This document shows positions 6,922-12,884 of a DNA stretch of 17,912 nt, one piece after another; within the stretch, counting starts at the first letter, position 1, and each line of letters opens with the position of its first letter. The notes beneath the pieces are model-generated. The model was not told the origin of the DNA. It was given only the letters and a program-made list of their open reading frames with translations, and did no database searches. The translations under genes were made by a program, and so were the position numbers. The DNA comes from an uncultured Oscillospiraceae bacterium (GTDB taxonomy: Bacteria; Bacillota; Clostridia; Oscillospirales; Oscillospiraceae), in assembly GCA_934597125.1 (NCBI GenBank), contig CAKTQM010000035.1:1-17912 (forward strand), written 5' to 3'.

Positions 6922-7443
6922 TTATAGCTTTTTTTCCAGACACACTAACTGTACGCCAGGGATTCCGTTAAAAACGCAGGGCATGATGCCCGCCTCCCAA
7001 TAGCCGAGACCCGCATACATCTTCCGCGCCGTCCTGTTGCGGGCGTTGGTGTCCATCCGCAGATAGGGACATCCGTTTTCGCGGGCATAGTCCTCATAAA
7101 ATCTGACAAAGGCCGTGCCATGCCCCTTTCCCGAGCAGGCAGGCTCCACCACCAGCGTGTGCAGCACCATCACCTGATCCTCCGGCACATCGGGATAGCG
7201 CCAAGGCACATCAGCGTATACCGGCACCTGGATCTTGTTGATGCGGGCCGCCGCTACCACCGCGCCGTCCTCCTCCATCACGAACAGATCTCCGGCATCC
7301 AGCGCCGCACGAGCCGTGTCCGCCGTGGGATATACGTTGCGGATCCAGCCCACAGTGGACTTGCCGCTCTCCTCATTGTCATGGATATGCTCATAAATCG
7401 CCGCGATGTGCGGGATGTCCTGTTCGGTGCCTTTTCGGATCAT
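6922..7443 (-). CDS. GNAT family N-acetyltransferase
   Basis: The 173-residue single-domain protein has the GNAT fold signature. It opens with IRKGTEQDIPHIAAIYEHI, carries the acetyl-CoA pyrophosphate loop region LVVEPACSGKGHGTAFV (about 97-113), and has the C-terminal NARNRTARKMYAGLGY (about 133-148), where the Tyr near the end of the motif is a usual general acid. The acceptor substrate cannot be told from the sequence. The ATG at 7443 is chosen because AGGAGGG sits seven bases upstream and the longer frame would run through its own promoter. It is monocistronic: consensus promoter upstream, terminator downstream. It is divergent from the neighbouring dehydrogenase. Confidence 0.9.
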   Translation of the reverse strand: MIRKGTEQDIPHIAAIYEHIHDNEESGKSTVGWIRNVYPTADTARAALDAGDLFVMEEDGAVVAAARINKIQVPVYADVPWRYPDVPEDQVMVLHTLVVEPACSGKGHGTAFVRFYEDYARENGCPYLRMDTNARNRTARKMYAGLGYWEAGIMPCVFNGIPGVQLVCLEKKL

Positions 7444-7470
7444 GGGAAGCCCTCCTGCGTGTTTTTTCGT

Positions 7471-7499
7471 ATTATAGGCAAAGCCGCTCCACCTGTCAA
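7471..7499 (-). promoter_or_regulatory. Consensus sigma-A promoter for the GNAT gene
   Basis: On the minus strand TTGACA (7499-7494) and TATAAT (7476-7471) match the consensus perfectly and are separated by 17 bases. This predicts strong constitutive expression unless repressed; no operator-like palindrome is seen beside it. Confidence 0.88.
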
Positions 7500-7511
7500 G
7501 GGGTTTGTCCC

Positions 7512-7540
7512 TTGCAAATTGCTCCCGCTCATGGCATAAT
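7512..7540 (+). promoter_or_regulatory. Promoter for the short-chain dehydrogenase gene
   Basis: TTGCAA (7512-7517) and CATAAT (7535-7540) are separated by 17 bases on the plus strand, about 27 bases upstream of the start codon. It lies back to back with the GNAT promoter. Confidence 0.65.
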
Positions 7541-7567
7541 GGGTGCAAAGAAAAGGAGGATGCCCCT

Positions 7568-8341
7568 ATGAAGAAAATCGCCGTTATCACCGGCGCTTCC
7601 AGCGGTATGGGAAAGCGCTTTGCCGAAACATTGGATCAGTTCGGCTCCTTTGACGAGGTGTGGGTCATCGCCCGCCATCGGGAACAACTGGAAGCCTTGC
7701 ATGAAACCGTTCCTTTCCCTCTCCGCGTACTGGCCATGGATCTCACTGACCGCGCCAGCTTCACCGCTTATCAGGCGGCGCTGGCGGAGGAACCGGTGCA
7801 GGTGAGCCTTTTGATGAATTGCAGCGGCTACGGCAAGTTCGGCGCCGTGCTGGACACGCCGCTGGCGGTCAACCTGAACATGACCGACCTGAACTGTCAG
7901 GCCGTGGTGGCGATGTGTCAAATCACAGCCCCCTACATGCCCCGCGGTAGTCAGATCATCAACATCGCGTCAGTGGCAGCTTTCCAGCCTATCCCCTATG
8001 TTGCCGTTTACGGCGCCACCAAGGCTTTCGTCCTCAGTTTCAGCCGTGCGCTGAACCGCGAACTGCGCCGTCAGGGCGTGCGGGTGATGGCAGTATGCCC
8101 CTTCTGGACAAGAACCGCCTTTTTTGACCGCGCAACCGCCTCCGGCGGCGACAACGTCGTGAAGAAATATATCGCCATGTACGAGCCGGATGACATCGTG
8201 TACCGCACCTGGCGGGACGCCAAACGCGGGAAGGACATATGCCAATACGGCTTTGCTGCCCGCGGTCAGGCGGCGCTGACGAAGCTGCTGCCCCACAGTC
8301 TGGTCATGGACGTGTGGATGAAGCAGCAAAAGCTGTCGTAA
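7568..8341 (+). CDS. SDR family NAD(P)-dependent oxidoreductase
   Basis: The 257-residue classical short-chain dehydrogenase has the cofactor loop TGASSGMG (8-15), the NNAG-equivalent NCSG (84-87), the catalytic Ser in NIASVAAF (Ser135), and the YGATK active-site motif (Tyr148, Lys152). The VCPFWTRT segment matches the usual CPG..T region, with Phe replacing the usual Gly. The substrate is unknown. The ATG at 7568 has AAGGAGG about eight bases upstream; the longer frame starts within the promoter. Its 3' end is six bases from the convergent MarR gene, with no terminator between them. Confidence 0.92.
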   Translation: MKKIAVITGASSGMGKRFAETLDQFGSFDEVWVIARHREQLEALHETVPFPLRVLAMDLTDRASFTAYQAALAEEPVQVSLLMNCSGYGKFGAVLDTPLAVNLNMTDLNCQAVVAMCQITAPYMPRGSQIINIASVAAFQPIPYVAVYGATKAFVLSFSRALNRELRRQGVRVMAVCPFWTRTAFFDRATASGGDNVVKKYIAMYEPDDIVYRTWRDAKRGKDICQYGFAARGQAALTKLLPHSLVMDVWMKQQKLS

Positions 8342-8347
8342 CCGTTC

Positions 8348-8755
8348 TTACAGCTCCACGCTTTGCAGCTTGCGGCAGATGCGAAGCAGGGCGTCCGCGT
8401 CCGCATCGCCGATGCTGTCGCGCAGCCGCTCCTGCGCCCGCTCCCACAGGGCAACTCCCTGCGCCAGTGTCGATTTTCCAGTATCTGTCAAGGTAAAGGT
8501 CTTGCCACGTCCCTCTGCGGGTGTGACAAGGCCTTTATGCTCTAATGTCTTCACATTCCGCACCATGGTGGTACGGTCAAGCCCCACACGCTCCGCCCAC
8601 TGGCTGAGATTAGCCTTCTCCATGCGGGAGAGATTGATCAGCAGATAATATTGCGGCACGGACAACCCGGAGGGCGCCAGCATCCTGTCGTAATACTCGG
8701 TGGCCCACAGGGCGCCACGACGCAAATTGGTGCAATAGCAGGGACTTTCGTACAT
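8348..8755 (-). CDS. MarR family transcriptional regulator
   Basis: This 135-residue winged-helix regulator shows the MarR pattern: LSVPQYYLLINLSRMEKANLSQWAERVGLDRTTMVRNVKTLEHKGLV spans the helix-turn-helix, and AEGRGKTFTLTDTGK is the wing. The N-terminal ESPCYCTNLRRG contains Cys6 and Cys8, a pattern seen in a MarR subgroup and possibly redox relevant. The ATG at 8755 has AAGGAG at good spacing. It starts 11 bases after the DUF2148 stop, so the two form an operon. By the usual MarR logic it is likely to repress its own operon through the composite palindrome at 9332-9368. That link is inference. Confidence 0.92.
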   Translation of the reverse strand: MYESPCYCTNLRRGALWATEYYDRMLAPSGLSVPQYYLLINLSRMEKANLSQWAERVGLDRTTMVRNVKTLEHKGLVTPAEGRGKTFTLTDTGKSTLAQGVALWERAQERLRDSIGDADADALLRICRKLQSVEL

Positions 8756-8766
8756 GTTTTGACTCC

Positions 8767-9315
8767 TTATTTATGGAAGATACCCCGGTCAAAAAAGATA
8801 TTCTTGCCGGAAATTGACAGCGGAATTCCCAACCAGACCACGTCGGGATCAAAGTCCATCTCCGCCGCAGTCTTACCGATGGAGTACATGATGCGGCAGT
8901 CCACCATATCCGCCGCGCCGATACTGACAGCGGAGGACACGGCGATGCCAAGATCCACATAGGCGAAGGCGCAGTTGCCGCCTGCTGCGCGGCATCCGGC
9001 GCAGTCGCCGTGTTCACAGTAGCCGCAATGGGGCACGCCCCGCGGCTGTTTGTCCGCGCCGATCAGCACCACCGCCAGCGCCTTGCGGACACAGGCGGCA
9101 TCGCGGCCATACCAGGTGGACATCTCCTCCCCCATCTCCCGCAGGCCGACCGCCTCCATCTTACAGGCCAGGGCTTCCTTGTCCTCGTCGGTCAGCACAT
9201 AGGTGTGCAGCGTGTCCTTGCCGTGTCCCTTAGGTGCGGTACGGGCGGCGGCGCACATCCGGGCTGCCGTCTGCATGGCGGCCTGTATCTCCATCTCGCT
9301 TCTTTCGTAACGCAT
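8767..9315 (-). CDS. DUF2148 (ferredoxin-like) Cys-cluster protein
   Basis: This 182-residue member of the DUF2148 family (COG4739, uncharacterised proteins with a ferredoxin-like domain) has no known reaction. The central Cys-rich segment, HCGYCEHGDCAGC with a further Cys at 115, gives Cys97, Cys100, Cys105, Cys108 and Cys115, a plausible iron-sulfur or metal site. The C-terminal VVWLGIPLSISGKNIFFDR is also family-typical. The ATG at 9315 has GAGGAG nine bases upstream; the longer frame would run into the operator. It is the first gene of an operon with the MarR regulator and has a strong, apparently repressible promoter. The setting suggests a stress- or redox-induced function, which is inference. 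Confidence 0.88.
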   Translation of the reverse strand: MRYERSEMEIQAAMQTAARMCAAARTAPKGHGKDTLHTYVLTDEDKEALACKMEAVGLREMGEEMSTWYGRDAACVRKALAVVLIGADKQPRGVPHCGYCEHGDCAGCRAAGGNCAFAYVDLGIAVSSAVSIGAADMVDCRIMYSIGKTAAEMDFDPDVVWLGIPLSISGKNIFFDRGIFHK

Positions 9316-9331
9316 GGTAAAATTCTCCTCA

Positions 9332-9368
9332 ATAACGTGTATATGCACTATGTGCATATACACGTTAT
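9332..9368. promoter_or_regulatory. 37-bp composite palindrome, probable operator of DUF2148-marR
   Basis: Bases 9332-9348 and 9352-9368 are perfect 17-base inverted repeats around TAT. Each arm contains its own 12-base pseudo-palindrome of form GTGYATATRCAC: GTGTATATGCAC at 9337-9348 and GTGCATATACAC at 9352-9363, centres 15 bases apart. The element overlaps the -10 and predicted start site of the DUF2148 promoter and ends two bases before the ribosome site. This is the expected position for repression, presumably by the MarR protein encoded in the same operon. Confidence 0.82.
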
Positions 9369-9392
9369 ACTATGATTTCCCTGCCCTGTCAA
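9364..9392 (-). promoter_or_regulatory. Promoter of the DUF2148-marR operon
   Basis: On the minus strand TTGACA (9392-9387) and TATAAC (9369-9364) are 17 bases apart. The -10 is largely inside the composite palindrome. Confidence 0.82.
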
Positions 9393-9397
9393 GCGCT

Positions 9398-9765
9398 TTA
9401 CCTGGCGGCGGAGAGCTTTTCCAGCGCTTCCTCTTTCGTCGCCACGAAGAAAAAGTCATTGCCCTGGTTGGATTCATAGATGAAATCCCGCAGGGGCTCT
9501 TGCTGGTATAACGGGAATAATCACCGTAGATGGCCGTTTTGACACGGTAATTGATAAATTTTTGCAAAATCTCCCCTGCCAGTTGAGTGCTGAGGATAAA
9601 AAAGTCGCCGCACACCAGCTTCTTGTCGATGGCGATGCGGGAACAGCCGGTCTCGTACCGCACCGTCATGGCAAGCTCCATAGCGGAGGCAGTGTCGGTG
9701 ATGGCCGCACCTGCTGTCACAACGGCGACGGTCACGCCGTTTTTCTCGACTGTCTCGATCTTCAT
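9398..9765 (-). pseudogene. DUF4180 domain protein, frameshifted
   Basis: The ATG at 9765 (GGAGG upstream, ATGA overlap with the MBL gene stop) opens a DUF4180 frame: MKIETVEKNG, then MTVRYETGCSRIAIDKK, then LAGEILQKFINYRVKTAIYGDYSRYTSK. After that the frame turns into a Ser/Arg/Lys-rich run ending at 9370. Shifting frame near 9492-9502 restores DFIYESNQGNDFFFVATK and EEALEKLSAAR with a TAA at 9398. This is the expected family C-terminus, about 120 residues in all. A net +2 (for example a duplicated AG) or -1 (a C lost from the CCCC run) explains it. The restored stop lies just before the next promoter, whereas the shifted frame runs through it. DUF4180 has no established biochemical function. 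A sequencing error cannot be excluded. Confidence 0.85.
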
Positions 9766-10640
9766 GCACGCCTCCACAGCAGGCGGTTGTCCTCGAAGAT
9801 CGCCGTCAGTTGTCCGGCGTCCTTCAACCACGCCAGATATGACTTTACGGTACTGCCTACCAGTACGTACTGCTCAAAGGTCAGTGTCAAGCCGTAGTCG
9901 TCAAACAGCTTCTTCAGCAGCTCCTCGAAGATAACAGGCTCGGCGCATAGCGCCACCATGTGGTCGGCGATCTCATGCACCTTGTCGATGTTGTACTGAG
10001 CCAGCGGCGTGATGTTCTCCGTCACCTCGGCGTGAGCGGGAACGAACGCGGCAGCCTGCATGACCTTGACCTTCTCCAGCGTGTCCAGATAGGCCGCCAC
10101 ATCGTAAATAAAGCCGATCTGGTACTTGTCCAGCGTCTCTCGGCTGGACAGGCAATCTGCCAGATACACCACATCATCCGGACTGCGGAAGCCCGCCATA
10201 TGGAAAAAGTGGCCCGGCAATTGCAGCAGTTCAAAGCCATCCGGCAGCACATCCGGCGTCAGTTCCTCCGCATCGCTCTCCTGTGCCATCAGGAACTTGT
10301 GGCGCAGATCCTTGGGCGGAAAGCCCCCGTATAGAAAAGCAGGCTCCAACACCGGATGGCGGGTGATATCCCGCTCAATGCCCTGAGCGTAAATCCTGCA
10401 CTTAGTCTGCCCCTGCAAATACCGGTTGCCGCCGATGTGGTCGGCGTTGGAATGGGTGTTGTAAATGGCGGTCAAGCGCCAGTCGTTGGCATCCAGCAGC
10501 TGCCGTACTTTGCGGCCCGCGTCCTTGTCGTTGCCGCTGTCGATCAGGCAGACCTCCGTATCATTGAGCTTCACCAGCCCCATCTTGGAGGGGCTTTGGA
10601 TATAATAGCTGTTGCCTGTGATAGGATTCAATTCGTACAT
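9762..10640 (-). CDS. MBL-fold metallo-hydrolase
   Basis: The 292-residue protein has the metallo-beta-lactamase fold: an N-terminal EVCLIDSGNDKDAG strand-loop, the motif NTHSNADHIGGN (61-72), LPGHFFHMAG, VYLADCLSS with the bridging Asp, and PAHAE. The C-terminal 70 or so residues look like a small helical winged-helix-type extension. The usual HxHxDH is here HSNADH (His63, Asn65, Asp67, His68), so one zinc-ligand His is Asn. The substrate is unknown. AGAGGTG precedes the ATG at 10640, and the promoter is clear. It shares an operon with, and overlaps by four bases, the broken DUF4180 gene. Confidence 0.88.
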   Translation of the reverse strand: MYELNPITGNSYYIQSPSKMGLVKLNDTEVCLIDSGNDKDAGRKVRQLLDANDWRLTAIYNTHSNADHIGGNRYLQGQTKCRIYAQGIERDITRHPVLEPAFLYGGFPPKDLRHKFLMAQESDAEELTPDVLPDGFELLQLPGHFFHMAGFRSPDDVVYLADCLSSRETLDKYQIGFIYDVAAYLDTLEKVKVMQAAAFVPAHAEVTENITPLAQYNIDKVHEIADHMVALCAEPVIFEELLKKLFDDYGLTLTFEQYVLVGSTVKSYLAWLKDAGQLTAIFEDNRLLWRRA

Positions 10641-10675
10641 AGCAGCACCTCTTCTCTCTTTGTTCTGATATTTTA

Positions 10676-10704
10676 TTTATAGCGAAAAACGTAACACTTG
10701 TCAA
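10676..10704 (-). promoter_or_regulatory. Promoter of the MBL-DUF4180 operon
   Basis: On the minus strand TTGACA (10704-10699) and TATAAA (10681-10676) are separated by 17 bases, about 35 bases upstream of the MBL start. Confidence 0.82.
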
Positions 10705-10715
10705 TCCACGCCACG

Positions 10716-10749
10716 GAAAACGCCCGATCCGACTGGATCGGGCGTTTTC
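10716..10749 (-). terminator. Terminator of the AGCS symporter gene
   Basis: Bases 10735-10749 and 10716-10730 form a perfect 15-bp stem around a four-base loop, with GTTTTC closing either side. It lies about 30 bases after the symporter stop and just before the MBL promoter, so it insulates the two units. Confidence 0.85.
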
Positions 10750-10779
10750 ACAGGAAGGTAGGTATATCAAGGAACAAGC

Positions 10780-12198
10780 TTACTTCTTGGCAAGCTTTCC
10801 CTCTTTGCACATGGCGACCACCATACCCGTCAGGGCAAACAGGGCAATGGCGTTGGGAATAACCATCAGGTTGTTGAACATATCCGTCAGCTCCCACACC
10901 AAATCGTTGCTGGCCAGGGTGCCGATGAACACAAACACCAGGGCGATGATACTGTATACCACAGTGCAGCGGCGGGGATTCTTCCTGCCGAACAGGTAGT
11001 TGGCGTTGATCTTACCGAACAGATTCCAGCTCAACACAGTGGAGAACGCGAAGAAGAATAGGCACACCGCCACGAACATGGCACCGAACTTTTCACCGAA
11101 CACGGTGCCGAAAGCAGTCTGCGCCAGATTGGCCTTAGTCAGCGTGGTGCTGGCGGCAGCCGCGCCGCAGTCGGCCAGCGGGCCATCGGCGGTATACAGG
11201 GTGGAGATGATAACCAGCGCGTTGAGGGTCAGCACCACGAAGGTATCAATGAACACACCGATCATGGCCACCACACCCTGATCGTGGGGATGGGCCACGT
11301 TAGCCTGGGCGTGTGCATGAGGGGTAGAGCCCATACCGGCCTCGTTGGAGAACAATCCGCGCTTGGCGCCCTGGCTGATGGCGGTCTTGAGGGCATAGCC
11401 GAAGCCGCCGCCGATGATGGCCTGAGGCTGGAAAGCGTATTTGAAAATCATGGCAAAGGTGGCGGGGATATAGGTAATACGGGCCGCCAAAACAGCCAGA
11501 CCGCCCAGCAGGAAGATAGCCGCCATGATGGGAACGATTTTCTCCGTGACGGAGGCCAGACGCTGCACGCCACCCAGGAAGATGACAGCGCAGATGATAA
11601 CAAGAAGCACGCCGGACACCCAGGTGGGGATACCGAAGGCGGTGTTCATGGTGGAGCCGATGGAGTTGGACTGCACCATGCAGCCCATGAAGCCCAGAGC
11701 CAGCACGATGGCTACGGCGAAGAAGCCCGCCAGGAACTTGCCGAAGCCGCCCTTAAATGCGGTGGTAATGTAGTACACAGGGCCGCCGCGGACGGTGCCG
11801 TCGAGATCTACGATACGGGTCTTTAATGCCAGTGTAGCTTCCGCGTAAATCGTCGCCATGCCAAAGAAGGCGATAATCCACATCCAGAAGATGGCGCCGG
11901 GGCCGCCAGTCAGGATGGCGCCGGAGGCACCCACGATATTGCCGGTTCCCACTTGAGCGGCGATGGCGGTAGCCAACGCCTGGAAGGAACTCATACCGGA
12001 GTCGTGCCTGTCGCCCTTCAGCTTCAGGTTGCCGAACACCTTGCGCATACCCTCGCCGAAGCAGCGCACCTGCACAAAGCGGGTCTTGATGGAATACCAC
12101 AGGCCCACACCGATCAGCAGGAACACCAGAATGTAGTTACTCAGGTACTCGTTGATCTTACTCACAATGGGAAACAGTACGGATTCGATGGCTTGCAT
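10780..12198 (-). CDS. AGCS family sodium:alanine/glycine symporter
   Basis: The 472-residue integral membrane protein of the alanine or glycine:cation symporter family imports small neutral amino acids with sodium. Family signatures are ALATAIAAQVGTGNIVGA (about 74-91), TGGPGAIFWMWIIAFFGMAT with the following AEATLALK, and SNEAGMGSTPHAHA. The chain shows the expected roughly 10-11 hydrophobic segments. The ATG at 12198 has AAGGAGAG seven bases upstream; the extended frame runs back into the leader. The gene is monocistronic, with a promoter, a glycine riboswitch leader and a terminator. Control by a glycine-sensing RNA makes glycine a likely physiological substrate; alanine is also transported by many relatives. 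Confidence 0.95.
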   Translation of the reverse strand: MQAIESVLFPIVSKINEYLSNYILVFLLIGVGLWYSIKTRFVQVRCFGEGMRKVFGNLKLKGDRHDSGMSSFQALATAIAAQVGTGNIVGASGAILTGGPGAIFWMWIIAFFGMATIYAEATLALKTRIVDLDGTVRGGPVYYITTAFKGGFGKFLAGFFAVAIVLALGFMGCMVQSNSIGSTMNTAFGIPTWVSGVLLVIICAVIFLGGVQRLASVTEKIVPIMAAIFLLGGLAVLAARITYIPATFAMIFKYAFQPQAIIGGGFGYALKTAISQGAKRGLFSNEAGMGSTPHAHAQANVAHPHDQGVVAMIGVFIDTFVVLTLNALVIISTLYTADGPLADCGAAAASTTLTKANLAQTAFGTVFGEKFGAMFVAVCLFFFAFSTVLSWNLFGKINANYLFGRKNPRRCTVVYSIIALVFVFIGTLASNDLVWELTDMFNNLMVIPNAIALFALTGMVVAMCKEGKLAKK

Positions 12199-12221
12199 GT
12201 TGATTCTCTCCTTTTCAACAG

Positions 12222-12252
12222 AAAAATAAGAGCCGCTGCTGCGCAGCGACTC
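12222..12252 (-). terminator. Riboswitch-controlled terminator before the symporter
   Basis: On the minus strand GAGTCGCTGC (12252-12243) pairs with GCAGCGGCTC (12239-12230), with one G-U pair and a three-base loop, followed by TTATTTTT (12229-12222). It sits between the glycine aptamer and the ribosome site, 24 bases before the start codon. Its 5' arm overlaps the strand that can pair with the aptamer P1. Confidence 0.85.
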
Positions 12253-12279
12253 CGGAGAAACAAGGTAGACACACAAATG

Positions 12280-12399
12280 TCTTCTCTGTCCTTTTGCCTG
12301 AGAGATTCAGCGCTTTCACGCCTTACACCTTCGGCACCCAATTCAATGGGATTCTCCAGAGTCCCCTCCCCTTTCAGTTTTCCACGGGAATTCTGAAAG
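12280..12399 (-). promoter_or_regulatory. Glycine riboswitch, single aptamer
   Basis: The minus strand carries the glycine-aptamer core: CTCTGGAGA at the 5' side of P1/P2, GTGCCGAAGG, then TCTCAGGCAAAAGGACAGAG (12302-12283) closing P1. Only about 60 bases separate the predicted transcription start from the aptamer, so there is no room for a full second aptamer. A CTTTCAG/CTGAAAG hairpin (12399-12393 with 12377-12371) fills that space and may be a reduced partner helix. The P1 5' strand GACTCTGGAGA (12363-12353) can instead pair with TCTCCGGAGTC (12258-12248) over 11 positions, which would break the terminator. This predicts glycine-bound OFF and glycine-free ON. Confidence 0.93.
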
Positions 12400-12430
12400 G
12401 CTCATCGGGTGCTGTTCAATTGATGAAGGG

Positions 12431-12459
12431 AGTATAGCACAGCTTTTGCCCGATTGCAA
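12431..12459 (-). promoter_or_regulatory. Promoter of the glycine riboswitch-symporter unit
   Basis: On the minus strand TTGCAA (12459-12454) and TATACT (12436-12431) are 17 bases apart, giving a leader of about 225 bases. Confidence 0.75.
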
Positions 12460-12496
12460 GCACTTTCTTCACAAATCAGAAATATTTTTTCACCCA

Positions 12497-12525
12497 TTGA
12501 CAATATCGTAATACGATGTTATAGT
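12497..12525 (+). promoter_or_regulatory. Promoter of the padR-DUF2812 operon
   Basis: TTGACA (12497-12502) and TATAGT (12520-12525) are separated by 17 bases on the plus strand. The spacer contains the first operator copy. Confidence 0.85.
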
Positions 12526-12543
12526 GATATCGTAATACGATAT
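12505..12543. promoter_or_regulatory. Two-copy PadR-type operator
   Basis: The palindrome ATCGTAATACGAT occurs exactly twice, at 12505-12517 between the -35 and -10 and at 12529-12541 over the predicted start site. The second copy extends to a 17-base palindrome (12527-12543). Centres are 24 bases apart. Placement predicts repression by the PadR protein encoded just downstream, as is usual for this family. Confidence 0.88.
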
Positions 12544-12566
12544 TTCTTAAAAAGGAGCGGAACACA

Positions 12567-12884
12567 ATGCCGAAACGGTCATTGGAAACCCTGTCAGAGC
12601 CTATGTTCTATGTGCTGATGGCTCTGCGCCGCAGGGCACTGTGCGGCGTGGAGATCGTCCACTGGATCGGCGAGACCACCGGCGGCCGCATGACCCTTGG
12701 CCCAGGGACGCTGTACACCATTCTCTCCAAGCTGATGGATGAACAGATGATCCGGGAAGTCAGCGTGGAGGGCCGCAAGCGCACCTATGAACTGACCGAC
12801 GCGGGACACACCCTGTATGACGCCGAATGTGCCCGTCTACGCCGCTGCATCCGCGACGCGGACAGAGAGGAGGAGAACACATGA
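12567..12884 (+). CDS. PadR family transcriptional regulator
   Basis: The 105-residue PadR subfamily protein consists essentially of the winged helix. It starts LETLSEPMFYVLMALRRRALCGVEIVHWI, and GPGTLYTILSKLMDEQMIREVSVEGRKRTYELTDAG is the recognition helix and wing. AAAGGAG lies upstream of the ATG at 12567. Its last codon overlaps the DUF2812 start as ATGA. Such PadR-DUF2812 pairs are common in Firmicutes; the PadR usually represses its own operon and is relieved by membrane-active or small-molecule stress. The inducer here is not deducible. Confidence 0.95.
   Translation: MPKRSLETLSEPMFYVLMALRRRALCGVEIVHWIGETTGGRMTLGPGTLYTILSKLMDEQMIREVSVEGRKRTYELTDAGHTLYDAECARLRRCIRDADREEENT

Noticed and set aside
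9337..9363. Palindrome upstream of DUF2148 as an intrinsic terminator for the DUF4180 gene
   Set aside because: No T-run follows the stem on either strand. It overlaps a -10 element and the predicted start site, which fits an operator better.
12505..12543. Repeated ATCGTAATACGAT as a CRISPR-like or direct-repeat array
   Set aside because: Only two copies exist, both palindromic and placed exactly over promoter elements of a padR gene, so an operator is the right reading.
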